Positions 47,790-60,496 of a DNA stretch of 64,000 bases are shown here, piece by piece (position 1 is the first letter of the stretch; each line of letters starts with the position of its first letter). Where the stretch lies: assembly GCF_040712315.1 (NCBI RefSeq), contig NC_134021.1, positions 43,897,501-43,961,500 on the forward strand, in the 5' to 3' direction. The DNA comes from Castanea sativa (lineage: Eukaryota > Streptophyta > Magnoliopsida > Fagales > Fagaceae). Under the pieces are notes generated by a model. That model had not been told where the DNA came from. It did not search any database and worked only from the letters and a program-made list of their open reading frames with translations. Made by a program: the position numbers and the translations under genes.

Positions 47790-49475
47790 TGGTAATTAAT
47801 GAATAATTGAACCATATTATAATACATTATTTGACTATAATGTTGGCCACTAACAAAAGTGTGTTTTTTTTAGAGACATAGAAAGTTAGAAATTTCCATT
47901 AAGGAGGTAATGAGGAATATACATTCAATCTTATTGGACCAGACTTTCCCTGAAAGGAAGAGAATCAACTACAATCCAACCCCATCACCACGTTGCATAC
48001 ATGCAAGTTTTGCCATAACATAACCCTACGTGCACTGACCATAAGGAGGAGAAACATGCACCAACTAATCGCTTAGGGCCTGTTTGGTACATTAATTTAA
48101 ATACATGTTTTTAGTTTTTAAACATCATTACACGTATTTTCACACAATTTTTCACTCATATGTATTTTTAAAAATATTGAAAATTGTTGTTTAAACACAC
48201 GTACCAAACGGGCCCTCAACTTTATAACGTGGGGTTGCACCAAAATTCACAAGATCATGTTTGTGTAGTGGTGTCTCTTGGGTCTGGTAGGTTCGCAAGC
48301 TCGCTCCAAGTCACTGGTACCCAAATTGCAAGCAAATGATTCCCTTTAGAATTTTTTTCCTAGTTTGAACTGGAGATTTGAATTTTGAATATTTCTATTA
48401 AAAAGATTTTTTTTTTAAATGTCAATCAGTTCTTGACATAGTTAAATGGTACAACTCCTTAAGTAATTTAGCAAATCTTCAACCATTTTTGTTTTATTTT
48501 ATTTTTATAAAATTTTATAGAAGATCTGAAAAATTAAGATTTTAACGAACGAATCTCAGGATGACATTTTTAACATAATGGCCATCCATGGTCCTCCATA
48601 AATGAGCTTGACTTCGACACATTAAGGAGCAAAAGACCTATAAAGTCACGCATGGACTCAAATTTTAATATCTATGTTCCAAAAATAAATAAATTGTATA
48701 AAAAGCAATTTTCTGTTTTTGTGATTTTTGGTTTAATTTTTATAATCTACTTTTCTTTTTTTATATTAATTGGCACACACCCTTGATTTTTACTGCTTAA
48801 AATACCAATCCTTATGGGACTATACTGGATGTACCGCGGAATATCGGACATCTCGGCCAAAAAATGGAAATTGGGCGGTACTAAAAACTTAAAGAACATG
48901 GAAAAATTTTGTAGCAAAAAGCTCACGACAGCGTCCACACTAGTTGTTTTCCCATGTTGTCAGCCATTTCCCCCAACTTTCCTCCTTCTGTTTTGTCCAG
49001 CCACTTCTCTTTCTTCTTCCTTTTGTTTTCTTCTTCTTCAGTTTTGACCGAGACTAAACCTCTCCTTGTCCCTTTTGTTTTTGTTGTGTGTGTGGCTCTT
49101 GTTTAATTGTTTTGTGTGAGTTCTGACATCCCACGTAAACTCATTAATGTGTGAAACAAATTTCAAAATACTTGAAAAACTTTTAGGCTGGTTGCCACTC
49201 ACATTTGATAAGCAATTTTATGAGTTTTTTTTTAATAATTAATATCATCTTTTTATATTTTTATTATTATTACAATCTAGTACGTCGGGTTATTAGCATT
49301 AGTATTATTTTATTAAAGGGTTGATATTTAAGCAAGAAATAATCATATTAAAAATAAGCAATTAATTTAGAGAAATATGCTATTATATATTTAAGAATTC
49401 TTATATGGATTTTATAAAGTAATTATAAATAAATAATCTAGTATGTCTATATATATATATATATATAATAGCGAC
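47790..49475. other. gene-free spacer, copy B
   Basis: Counterpart of 12832-14535; the CTT tract is contracted here. No supported gene. Confidence 0.6.
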
Positions 49476-50452
49476 TGTAAGGTCACAATTTGAACCCAAA
49501 CCCAACAGTATGAAGGGACAGGCCTAAAAAGCCCAATATAATGAAATTTGTAGAGAGTAGGCTTGAAATCTAGGTTCTAGGGATGTTGGATAACAAAAAT
49601 GATGGGCTAGATTACTAAATCACATGCAGAATTTCTCCTCGGACATAAGCCAAGAATGATTTGTATTATCTTTCCCTCTTCTAAAGATAGATTACAATTA
49701 AGGATGGTAGTATGTACAGTGTTTTTCCTTTTTCTTCTCCGATCTCCTTCCCTGAATGCCTTTCTTTTCCTTTTATATTATCCTCCTCCTTCTCTCCATT
49801 TTCTACGCATGGATCAGATCACCAATCTAGATACTTGTCCCATCAACCACCCTCCTGAACTCTTCAAATAATAGCTGTAAGGCTGATCACCACTGTTCAG
49901 ATGTTACTTTCTCATAATGCGGCCAAAGAGGTAGGTGCAAAGCCTTTAATGCGGTGGTAGCTACTTTTTCTAAGATATTTCTCATCCGTTCTTCCTCTCT
50001 ATGCCCTTGTGGAACATATCTTCATCCACCAAACCTTCTAGAATTTCATTCTAAACACCATGGCGTATCATATGACCTTCACTTCATTTAGCTGAGAAAA
50101 TACCCCTCCTTGGACTATTTCCACCAACCTCTCTCGCAACGGTTTGCTCGTGAGCCTTTAAATTTGATACTATTATTACTATTAAACCCTTCTTGGACAG
50201 GTAAATACCCTCGAATTAGGCCCAAGGCCCAAGAACATGCTTTGGACCTTCTGTTCTCACAATAGCCCTCAAAACTTCACTTTTCTTTTCCATTCGAGGA
50301 GAAAATTGAGGTTTTGACCCTATGCCTAAGCTTTCACATGCTTCTTAAACTGCTACATGTAAAAACGTCATTTCCCTCCTTTAAAATAGTTTCTAACACA
50401 TCGAAATCCACAACGCCCCTATTAATTGCTCCAAACAACGCACCGTCTCCCA
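49476..50452 (-). mobile_element. solo-LTR-like relic related to the LTR at 59252
   Basis: Begins TGTAAGGTCAC and ends GCACCGTCTCCCA. It parallels 59252-60194 along its length (AGGCC..AA.AGCCC early; ATGCGGCCAAAGA; CACAATAGCCC; CGAGGAGAAAATTG; ATTAA.TGCTCCA..CAACGC late). Absent from copy A. I see no clear TSD, and the right junction may involve a deletion. Confidence 0.6.
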
Positions 50453-50769
50453 CGGATTTATTTTGGTACACTTTAATGTTGACATTGCAAAAGAGAATAA
50501 AATGTCCTTTCTCATTTTTATTGATCAATGGTGTAGCCAAAATGTGCTGATCATTGATGGAGCAAAAAATGAGTCGGACAGAAGATTTTTATTCAGATAT
50601 AAGCAGCATGAACATGAGGAGAGAAGCTGATGATCAGTAGCTAAGTTGAAACTTCACTGTACTAAGAGACAAATAATGTGACGTGGCATTTTTGAAAGGC
50701 AAATAAATTTTTGTAATACTATTTTAATGGACACGTCAACAATTATTGTATCAACAGTGCACCTCATTT

Positions 50770-51415
50770 GCCACATATAAGCCTGTCCATGGGTTGGGTC
50801 GAACTTTCAACCCACTACCGACCGAGAGGATGATCTATTCGGACAGGTTGGAACATCAACGAGTGGCAGTTGGGTTCGGTTGGAGTCGAATTCTAGAAAA
50901 TAGAGAAAATCCGGTGAGAAGAGAGTGAAAATCGGCCAAAATCTTTTGAGATTTCATCGAAAGTAGCCAAGATCTCGACTAGATCTGGCAAAATGTCATC
51001 GGATCTAGCCAAGAACAAGCCAAAAAACATCTCAGAACTCATCGGATTTATCAAATAATGCCAGAATATTTGTGGGTCGGTCGGATCAGGTTTTTGGGAT
51101 TTTGAAGAAGGAGAATCGACGTCTAACCCGTCCAAGTCAGGTGGAGGAAGCAATCCGTTGCCGACCGTCAAAGAAGTCAATTCGATCGGCAGCAGGCCGG
51201 GTTCGGTCTGAAGAGTCAGGTCTAGCAGTTGACTAGATAACCCTAGCCATATAGACTATTTTCCGTTAGTGAGATAACAGTAAGGACCAAAAATGGAACA
51301 GTTTTTTTTTTTTTTGGACTAAAAGCGGTAAAATAAAAAAGTAAGGACCAAAGTGAAAATGGGGTGAAAATGTAGGGACAAAAATAGTATTTTTGCCTAT
51401 TATATAGGTAGATAT
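50770..51415. repeat. GC-richer dispersed repeat, copy B
   Basis: Counterpart of 15130-15890, with a deletion in the GGGTTGG part. Confidence 0.5.
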
Positions 51416-51619
51416 CTAATTTTCTTTTTTTTTAATTTATTCTTTTAGTTTAGTTTTGATTTTAGTATTGAGCGAAATAAGAGCTTCTTAACTAGTTTGT
51501 CTTTAAATAATGAACAAATCCTTAACAAGTTAGAACAACAGAGGTACTTGTGCAGATTTTTTAACTTGAGCAAGTTATGACGGTAGACTTTTGATTAATC
51601 TCCCATGGATCGTACAAGG

Positions 51620-51913
51620 TGTTGAGATTGACAAAAGCTCAAGCTTTCAACAATGAAGATTTAGGAATTTGAAAGAAGGAGAGAATCAATCTGTGAAGTT
51701 GTATATGCAAAAGTGTATTAAATTACAAAAACTCTGTGCTTATATATTAGAAGCAAATCATAACAAACTAACAATCTAAACTAACTAAAACCAATAAGAA
51801 CAAGACACCTGGCACCTAAAACAGTATTTAACAACTAACAAACTATTACAGATAACCTACTTGTAGTTTATAAAGTTATTACCAAACGACTGTAGCTTAC
51901 ACGGATATCAACA
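51620..51913 (-). repeat. small LTR-like repeat, copy B
   Basis: TGTTGAGATTG...GGATATCAACA; counterpart of 16092-16381. Confidence 0.5.
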
Positions 51914-52278
51914 TTTACCATTCTTCTTCTGAACTGCTTCTTCTTCTTCTTTATTCCTCAATTCTTCAATCTGGTTTCACTTTAAGTCTTCAACACAAGG
52001 CACAGTTGCTGGTCCAGTAGGTCCACCTTGATATCTGAGCTCAAACATATGAATATGAACATGCTTAATTAAATGAATAATAATAAAACTAATTTAACAC
52101 AAATTTGGAAGCTATTAGCAGGCAGCAGTAGCAACTATAGTACAAATAACGTGAATTAAGTCCAAACCATCAATTTGAAAATTTTGTGAAGAAGCGAAAG
52201 TTTTGATACAAAATAATTAAAACTTAAGCCATAAATTATCCAAAAAAAAAATATTTTTCATATGATAATTCAATTCAC

Positions 52279-52282
<4 letters not shown>

Positions 52283-52346
<64 letters not shown>

Positions 52347-52348
52347 TA
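52283..52348. repeat. (TA)n microsatellite
   Basis: Nearly pure TA tract, longer than its copy A counterpart at 16760-16806. Confidence 0.95.
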
Positions 52349-52629
52349 TTATAAATTATAAATAATATAATACATTTTACTTTATTATTGATCCTAAAAA
52401 ATATAATTTTTAATCAAAAAATAGAGAGGATCCTAAGGGGGTGTTTGGGAGAATTGTTTAAATTATATTGTTTGGATGTTTTTGATATATGTGAGGGTGA
52501 AAAAGTCTGTGAAAATGTGTGTAATATTGTTTAAAATGTATAGAAATGTATTTAAATATACTTGCCAAACACCCCTAAATTACCACATATGTAACTTCCA
52601 AGAATTCACAAGGAAGATACCAACAATTT

Positions 52630-52810
52630 TGATGTATGTTTTAAATTTGAAATTTAAGGCCTGTGGACAAAGAAACTTGCACTATGTAGTCTATACGTCT
52701 TATGCACATAAATTTTTTTTTTTTTTTTAAATGCATGCATGCATGCAGAATTGTCTTTGCAACTAAAATTTTTGTACTTCCAGTTCCACGAGGGGTAACA
52801 ACTTTAATTT
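52630..52810. promoter_or_regulatory. RY-repeat module, copy B
   Basis: GCATGCATGCATGCA at 52732 with the same flanking phrases as 16950-17130. Again no peptide gene follows. A 110-bp segment at 52436-52576 (GGGGGTGTTTGGGAGAATTG ... GCCAAACACCCC) is extra here, has short inverted ends, and looks like a small MITE. Confidence 0.4.
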
Positions 52811-52837
52811 GCGCAAGCTTCCATCTTAAACTCTCAA

Positions 52838-53964
52838 TATCAATCTCATCCGTGGTTGCAAAAGTTTGCAAAATACAAAAAGTGCTTAATTTTGCACATT
52901 TTAGCTAAAAAAACACTAATATCAGTGCTTATAAAAGTGCACAAATATACAAAACTACTACAATAACCGTTCATGGTAGGATATATATGGAACTTGTTAG
53001 AGCAAATGTCATTGTAAATTGGCTAATTCTTTGACAAAACACATTTTACTTGTAATTAGATAAATCTAGGATGGTTTAAGTCTTTAAAGAATAAGAGTTC
53101 AAGTCTAGTATTGAAACCATGTAAATCTATCCAAGAAACAAGTGAAGAAGTGTAGTTCATTATAACTCAACAGACAAATCAATCAAGGATTAATGTTTAA
53201 TTCTCATCAGCTCTCAACGGAAGCTGTATCTATTGAGAATTACGAAATTCAAATTTCCAGATCTGTTTTTCATGCATATCCAAGTTATTTGTGTATGGTT
53301 TCTTTTCTCACAACTCTAGATATATATAAGGATTATTTTAAGAGTCGTCTCACTTGATTGAAAGGTTATTGCAATTGTTGTTGCACTCAAATTGTGACTG
53401 GAGACAATTTGCCCTAATTCATCTTTCTCTTGTATGAGCTATTGCGTTTGTGCGCCAATGTTTTTGTAACCAAGGAGCTTCTTGATATTCATCATCTAGA
53501 TGAATTGAAGAACTTTGCAGCCAACATCTTCCTCAAGTTCGTGTGTTAGTCACGTACTTGGATCCGTACATCGATTGGTTAGTCACGTACTAGAAGCCAT
53601 GCATTGAAAAGGAAAGATTGTCACTACATTACAAGTCCAATTGGGTATTAGGATAAAAGTTCAACTGTAGGTTGGTATAAAGTACTGAGATTCCTTTACT
53701 TGTAACTGATTGGTTTGATAATAGTGAATTCTCGGGTGTGGTGACCTTAAATTCATCTGGTGAGGTTTTGCCTCGGTAATTTTTTCCATTCCTAAACAAA
53801 TCACCCGGGTCAAATTTATTTTCTGCTACATTTAGTTATTGCATGTAATTGTACCTAATTAATTCACTTGGCTAATTAATTGGTTAATTTACCAAATGGG
53901 TCAATACATTCTTAGCCTATCAGTGCATATATGCACTATTATTGTAGTTTTTCTCTCTTCCCCT

Positions 53965-54030
<66 letters not shown>

Positions 54031-54266
54031 AACCCATAATCTCTGTGAGGGAGAGGCAATTTCATCACCATCGCCATCGTCACATGTGGATCGGTGATGT
54101 GAATTGGTGCTGGCGGTGTAGATAGGTGCTTGTAGGTCGACGAAGATCGGTGTTGCTTGTGGGTTTTGATGCTTGTGGTGCTTATGATGGAGAGTTGATC
54201 TGACCGTGAGAGAAAGAAGAAGAAATAAGAGGAAGAAAAAGAAAGAAGAAATGGCAGAGAGATAAA

Positions 54267-54324
<58 letters not shown>

Positions 54325-54520
54325 AACGGCAGAGAGAAAATGACAATAGAACAGGATAAAATAATATTAAAAAAATATTATTTATATAAATATAGTGTAT
54401 AATAGATGGATTGATGTGAGTGTTTTGTAAAAGTGATGATGTAAAATAGAAAATGTAGTTTTCTTTTGTAAAATAGATAGAATCTGTTAGAAGAACTGAT
54501 GTGGTTACTCTAAAACTCAA
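52838..54520. mobile_element. composite MITE-like insertion with nested LTR, copy B
   Basis: Left ATCAATCTCATCCGTGGTTG and right end complementary to AGTAACCACATCAGTTC give weak inverted ends. The SIRE-like LTR inside runs from TGTTAGAGCAAATG (52998) to about 53912, more complete than in copy A. It is followed by a (CT)n tract (53967-54029) and a (GA)n tract (54272-54320). Confidence 0.5.
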
Positions 54521-54975
54521 ATTGAGAAAAATAACTAGCTAATTGTGGGTTTCTGTCTGAATATTGTATGAAGGTGAAATATGTTGTTATTCTAATCTTT
54601 GTGGGCATCTTCAACTGTACAATAAATCAGACACTAAGGTTTCTAAATATTTTTTTAGAATTATTTATTTTACTTTTAAACCATATTTCTTACTTTTTAA
54701 AAAGATTTCATAAGTTGTAAGCAATGGTGGCAACACTATGAATATTTTTTAGAGTAGTCACTAAGAAATTTAAATTATACAAAATCAAAATCTAATAATG
54801 AAATAACTTGAATATATAAACATAAAAAGAAAACACGCAAATACATGAAGTATTATAATTTCTTTTACTAACAAAGAGAAAAAAGGGGAGAAATTTTGAT
54901 AAATGAGATTGAGAGTAATGATATGAGAGTAATAAAGTGAGAGAGTGAGTCTAAAATAATCATGGAGAAGTAAAA

Positions 54976-54978
<3 letters not shown>

Positions 54979-55044
<66 letters not shown>
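54979..55044. repeat. (GA)n microsatellite
   Basis: Homologue of 18925-18982. Minus-strand Ser-Leu repeat frame rejected. Confidence 0.95.
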
Positions 55045-55049
<5 letters not shown>

Positions 55050-56115
55050 CAAATGATATTTGCTAAAACTGTGAGTAGAGTCATTAAAGGAGAGAAAAAT
55101 TGTCGCAACTGCAAAGTCAAAGAAAACATAACTACCAGTACCGCTAAGGAGAATTCATGAGCACATTATTTCTATTTGTACCCTTTTTTAAAGGAAAAAT
55201 GAAATTAGAGGTTATTTCTAAGTAATGGGTTGAACGAGTTACAAATTTGAATATGTTAGGGTCATATTTTCTACGTGTTGGCTTATCTTTTTGACAAAAC
55301 GCATTTTACTTGTAATTGGGTAGATCTAAGTTGGGTTTAATGTATCAACAAATGTATGAAGTTTACTTTAAGAGTGGTGTCATTAAAGACATGAAGATTG
55401 ATCCAAGAAACAAGTGAAAAAAAATTATATCATTAAAGCTCGACACTAGCATTTATTGAGGTTTAATGAGGAAGCTCAATACAAGCTCGATCTATTAAGA
55501 TTTATGAATTTAGAATTCTCAAATTTGAATTTTGACCCATGATGACTTGGATGATTAGAGTTTCTCTCTTTACAACCCTAGACCATATAAAATGTTTATT
55601 TTAAAAGTTATCAAATATACAAAAATTCAATTAGAACTTTTACATTCTGTGAGAAGCTACTGCGTTTTGTGCGCCTTAATGTTTTGTAACTAAATGCTTC
55701 CTAATCTTCAATGTGCTTCGAAGTGAAAAACTTTGCAGCCAACAACAGTCAATCAAATTGTTGGAGTTAGTCACGTACTGGAATCTGTGCGTGCAAAGAA
55801 GTCTACTCTAAGATCAAGTCCAACTAAGTATTAGGGTAAAGGTTCAACTGTAGGTTGATATTTTGAGATAGACCAAAGTAGCGGTAAGATTCATCATATA
55901 CTTGTAACCATTTGATTGTCAATTAGTGAATTCTTGGAAGTGGTGACCTAAAATTCACCTAGCGGAGCTTTTGCCTTACAAGAGGTTTTTCTCATTCGTC
56001 AACAAATCAACGTCATTTATTTTCTGTTGCATATTAGTTTATTTGGTGATTTGTTGGTGCCTCCATGTTTTGCATGTAATTTGATCGAATTAATCAACTT
56101 GGGTAATTAAATTAA

Positions 56116-56697
56116 GGCATAAATGCATTTTTAATCCCTACATTTTGCACTTTTTCCATTTTGGTCTTTGCATTTCATTTTTACCACTTTTAATCCCTAA
56201 ACCAATTATCGCCTGACACTTAAGTCATTTCCATCACCCAACTAATAGCAAAAGCTGTCGTGGCTGATAGTGAAATAAATAAATATATATATATATATAA
56301 TCACACACATTAATGAATTAAATTAAAATAAATATTAAAATAAATTGAAAAAATTAAAAAAAAAATTAAAAAAACTCATTAGTTTTTGGGAAGAACATGA
56401 CTGTTAATTATCTTCATGTTCTTCCTTAAACATGTTTGATTGGCTAAAAAAACCACTAATCTTTTCAACTCTAGCCCTTAATTTCTGTATCACTTCCCTC
56501 TACCCACCCAAACTTCTAATCTTAGTGCCCAAAACCCTTCCTTTGTTACAATTTGGATGACCAAAATTCATATTCTTCATTGCTTTGAAGGAAAGCCCAT
56601 ACCTTTTCACAACAATCTCATCTATAAACTCTAGGAACCTTACCAAATCTCTGCTAATTGACCTCTTACCATCCTTAATCATTGAATCCTTACCCTG

Positions 56698-56735
<38 letters not shown>

Positions 56736-57375
56736 CCCCACATACTTAAAAAACAAAAAGAGAGGAACCTTGAACAAAATAACAAATAACCGTGAAAAAT
56801 TTACTTGAATATAGTCAAGCTTGAGAAGCAAATCCATGGCTTTGTGAGAAAGAGTGTCATAATCGAAGTGGGTCTCATTGGAAGTCGAGGACTTGAGAGA
56901 GTTGAAGGCTAACTTGATGAACAAGGTCTTTGAGGTGTCTAAGGGTTCTTGATCTACGAACAAGGAAGGCACGGAAATGGGTTTGGGTAACACGAGCGGC
57001 TAAGTCCCTAAGAGAGTGTGGAGGACTGTAATGAGAAGAAGAAATAGAAAAATGGTGGAGAGAGGACTCAAAGGCATCGATGCGTTATTTTAAATCTTCG
57101 ATATTTTAAATTTCTAGGCAATCAAACATGTTTAGAGAAGAACATGAAGAATATGAACAGTCATGTTCTTCCCAAAAACTAAGGAATTTTTTTTAATGTT
57201 TTTTTTTTAAATTTAATTAATTAATGTGTGTAATTATATTTTTTATTCCACCGTCAGCCACATCAGCTTTTGTCATTAGTTGGGTGACGGAAATGACTTA
57301 AATGTCAGGCCTTAATTGGTTTAGGGACTAAAAGTGGTAAAAACAAAATGTAGGGATTAAAAGCGTATTTACGCC
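56116..57375. mobile_element. Pack-MULE carrying BAG-domain gene exons (1,260 bp)
   Basis: Left end GGCATAAATGCATTTTTAAT; the right end is the complement of GGCGTAAATACGCTTTTAAT. Inverted similarity continues inward through AATGACTT, the CATGTTCTTC block and ACATGTTTGATTGG, so each arm is about 260-330 bp. Flanks TTAAATTAA (56107-56115) and TTGAATTAA (57376-57384) match at 8 of 9 positions, the 9-bp TSD size of Mutator elements. Copy A has one uninterrupted TTGAATTAA at this point (about 20028). No transposase; a host gene fragment with an intron fills the middle. Confidence 0.9.
56440..57085 (-). pseudogene. captured fragment of a BAG-family co-chaperone gene (IQ motif plus BAG domain)
   Basis: On the minus strand from 57085: SLRDLAARVTQTHFRAFLVR then RSRTLRHLKDL, an IQ-type calmodulin-binding segment. 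After a small frameshift near 56924 comes FIKLAFNSLKSS, HFDYDTLSHKAMDLLLKLDY. An intron follows (GTAAAT at about 56803 to a T-rich tract and CAG at about 56697), then GKDSMIKDGKRSISRDLVRF, LEFIDEIVVKRYG. LLLKLD.IQG and RDGKRSISRDLV.FLE.ID are what I know from plant BAG proteins with an IQ motif, of the BAG8 type. BAG domains bind the Hsp70 ATPase domain. A TAG at 56500-56502 interrupts the frame, which otherwise runs on (REVIQKLRARVEKISG). It lacks a start and most of the parent gene and is not functional as written. A retained intron shows capture from genomic DNA, not cDNA. Confidence 0.75.
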
Positions 57376-58029
57376 TTGAATTAATTAACCAGGGTCAATC
57401 TATAACCCACTAAAATGATTGAAGTATTTTTTTTAAAAGGCTTTTTGTTGAATAACATGTTCACTTGTTTGGTCTAGTCTTGTTTTTGTTTGAGTTATTT
57501 TTGTTGTTATTTGAGTTATTTTTTTATTATTGTTATTTTATTTTTTATGTTTTTGGTTAATGAGTTAAGAATAATATATTAGGGGGGACATAATTATTTT
57601 TGAAGAAATTCTATGTCCACAACATTTTCACAAGTTAAAACTTACACCAAACTTATGTGACAAGTTATTATTTGTGGATAAAAATTTGATGTTAGTATTA
57701 GGCCAAAATTAGAATCTTTAAAAGCTTACTGCATAAGATTTGTTGTAAAATTATTATAAAAATGTTGTAAATGTAGTATTTCTCTTATTTTGTAGAGCCA
57801 AAATTATTGTGATTTTTAAGCCAACGTGTTTAACATTTTTTTAGGATAGTCGCAATAGGTTAGTTTAATATATGAATTTTTTTGCAAGTTTCTACACACT
57901 CACACACACAAATGTTTTTTGCAAGTTAAGGTGGTCTTGTGACCACTCACATCAACATGGAGCCACATAGTAAGATTATTTTTTAACATATAAAAAGTGG
58001 ACAACAAAGTGTGGTATCCATGTAATAAT

Positions 58030-58110
58030 GGTATAAATAATAACGCCAATACCAATACCCATACCACAAACAATAACAATAACAATAACGATAACAATAA
58101 CAATACCAAA
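58030..58110. repeat. degenerate (AATACC/AACAAT)n tract, copy B
   Basis: Counterpart of 20700-20770 and 29280-29370. Confidence 0.8.
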
Positions 58111-58911
58111 AACTAGAATTTTAATTAAAAAAAAACTTGTTTCTATTTTTTTTAATATAATTTTTCTTATAAAAGAGTCCATTCATACTAAAACTTGGTG
58201 AGAATAAACATAATAAGTTCTTATGTTGATTGCACGTTTTCCCCTTAATTATTATTCATTTCACATCAATCTCCTACCTAGAATTTAAAATAGAGCAATA
58301 TCCCCCCCCCCCCAAGTTAATAGGTGATTGGCATATGCTCCAAAACTAATAAATTCTATTAAATTAAACATTTTAAGAGAAAATTATTTTTATTTTAAAT
58401 TGTCAAATTGGGCTCATACTTAAAAGTATCACATTTCCCATGCACAACCCATGGATGCATAGATTATCAATAGTCACCTCAAACAACAACCACACACTCA
58501 TTGATGAATCCACCTTTTAATTTTGTTTATTTGTCAGCTATAGACTAATTAAACTTGGCATAATTTTACCAGATTTGTTGATCAGCATTTGAGTCAATTT
58601 ATTTAAAATTCACTTTTTGTGTAGGAATTCACAGTCTCATGTCTGCCTACTATCAATCTTTCTTTCATATTTTCTAGTCATAATCATCGACAACCTTATC
58701 TACTCTGTGTTATTTCTTCACAAAATAAAGTGGCCCATAGGTGACTGTTGTTGTTGAGTTTTAGTTTGTATATCCTCGATTGGCAAGATGACAAATTTTA
58801 GTTTTTATTTTATTTCATTTGATTTGTTAGTTTTTAACATGTAAGAGTAATATTAGTGGCTTATTTGTGGATTTTTTTTTCTTCAATGTATAGTTGGATG
58901 ATATTTTTTTT

Positions 58912-58913
<2 letters not shown>

Positions 58914-58987
<74 letters not shown>

Positions 58988-59008
58988 TATTATTATTATT
59001 ATTATTAT
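58914..59008. repeat. (AAT)n followed by (ATT)n, palindromic
   Basis: About 70 bp of AAT units (with one break) turn into about 22 bp of ATT units, so the two can pair as a hairpin. Copy A has a much shorter ATTATTATT at 22859. Confidence 0.9.
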
Positions 59009-59251
59009 AACAAAAACATCATAAAAGATAATAACAATTTCAGTAAACATAAATATATGTTTATGTTTATGTTGTTACTGTTGTTGTTACTCCTTTGTCC
59101 ATAAAATAGAAATATTTTTTCAAAACTAAAAAAAAACTTTAAAAAATTTGATTAAATTATATATTTGGTACTTAACATTTCAAATATGTTAGGTTAGTAC
59201 TTAACATTTTGCTATTGTGTCAAAAAATATGCAGACATTGGTAATGGTGAT

Positions 59252-60194
59252 TGTAAGGACGTATTTCGTGCCTAGGCCCAACAAGAAGGAGGGTATAGGC
59301 CCAAAGAGCCCAAAACAAAAATCTTGTTTCTAATGAGCTTAAACAGTAACAATAATAGCCCAAGATTACAACACAACAAGGATGAACAAGTTTATATGAT
59401 GAAACTTATCCTCGAACTCAAGCCGATGACCAAATGCTTATATTTCTCCTTATTTAAAGATTACTTACAATATCTGGTCTATAGTGTTCTTCCTATCTCT
59501 CGATCCCCTTTCTACAAGATCTTCCTCCTTCTTATAGTTCCTCTTCCCCTTCATTCTTGTTCTCCACGTGTAGATTCCTACTGCCCCTCTTGATACTTGT
59601 CCAATCAACCTCTTATTGAAATCCTTAGGTAATAGCTGTAAAGCAGAAAATTACTGTTCAGGTATCACTTCTTCATAAATGCGGCCAAAGACTTAGGTAT
59701 AGCATTGAATGCGGTGGTAGCAACTTTCTCTGAGATCTTTCTTAACTGCCCTTGCTCTCTGTTACTTTTATATAACATATTTTCATTCCCAAGACCTTCC
59801 AAAATATCATTCTAGTTAACATGACATACCATTTAATCCTCATTGTATTTATCCGAGGACGCACTCCTCCTCGAATCATTTACATTCACTTCGTCTAACA
59901 CACTTGCTCTTGGGTTTGTAAGTTGGATATCTTTATTACCATCAACCTGTCCTCGGGCAAGTAAGCGTCCTCGAATCGAGTCCGTGGCCCAAAAACATAT
60001 CTTCGACCTTTTATCCTCACAATAGCCCCTCAAAACTTCATTTTTCTCTCAAATCCGAGGAGAAAATTGGAGTTTTGACCCAACATTACAACTTTCACAC
60101 GTGAGAATGTCGTTTCCCACTTTTGAAACTGTTTCTGACGCTTCGAAACGCACGATGCGCCCATTAAATGCTCCAGGCAACGCCTTGTGTTCCA
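59252..60194 (-). repeat. LTR of a second, Tat-like element
   Basis: Begins TGTAAGGACGTATTTCG directly after the last base shared with copy A (GTGGTGAT / CAGTGATATT) and ends near GTGTTCCA. On the minus strand this is TGGAACACAAGG...TCCTTACA. The partner LTR is not in the window. Its relation to 49476-50452 supports LTR identity. Confidence 0.65.
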
Positions 60195-60277
60195 CGTTCA
60201 ACAGTGAGATGTAAATCAAACGGTTAGAATTTCTCCATGAATTTTGAGCGGGATATCTCCCACTCAGTCCTGCCTTT

Positions 60278-60288
60278 CATATAAAATG
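60278..60288 (+). promoter_or_regulatory. TATA-like box of the second antisense gene
   Basis: CATATAAAATG about 210 bp before the ATG at 60497, the same layout as in the first Tat element. Confidence 0.4.
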
Positions 60289-60496
60289 CCTAGTAGGTCG
60301 CAATTCTTCCATTACTTTAGAAATCGATTAGCCCTTAAGAATCCTTTATTCCTATTTCTCAAGAAGCTCCTAAAGAGTCACCTGTTCTTTTTCCAGTAAA
60401 TTTTCACGCTCCCTAGTTCTTTTCTTCTCTGCCATTCTTCTCGGCCCCATTAATTTTATCCATTTTTTTCCAAATCTTCATTTTTATTTTGTCCAA

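Larger units (their letters stand above)
55237..57414 (+). repeat. LTR-like insertion (SIRE-like), copy B, split by the Pack-MULE
   Basis: Counterpart of 19169-20070; TGTTAGGGTCATATTTTC near the left end and AGGGTCAATCTATAACCCA near the right. The Pack-MULE (56116-57375) lies inside its last part. Confidence 0.6.
45257..59251. repeat. segmental duplication, copy B
   Basis: Matches 1-1782 plus 12068-23255. Each copy has insertions the other lacks. At 59251 the match to 23255 (GTGATATTATT) is cut by the second Tat-like element. Sequence left of 45257 has no counterpart because copy A starts at the window edge. Confidence 0.85.

Noticed and set aside
59833..60033. Frames on both strands in the second Tat-like LTR
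   Set aside because: They lie inside a sequence best explained as an LTR, and its relative at 49476-50452 does not keep them.
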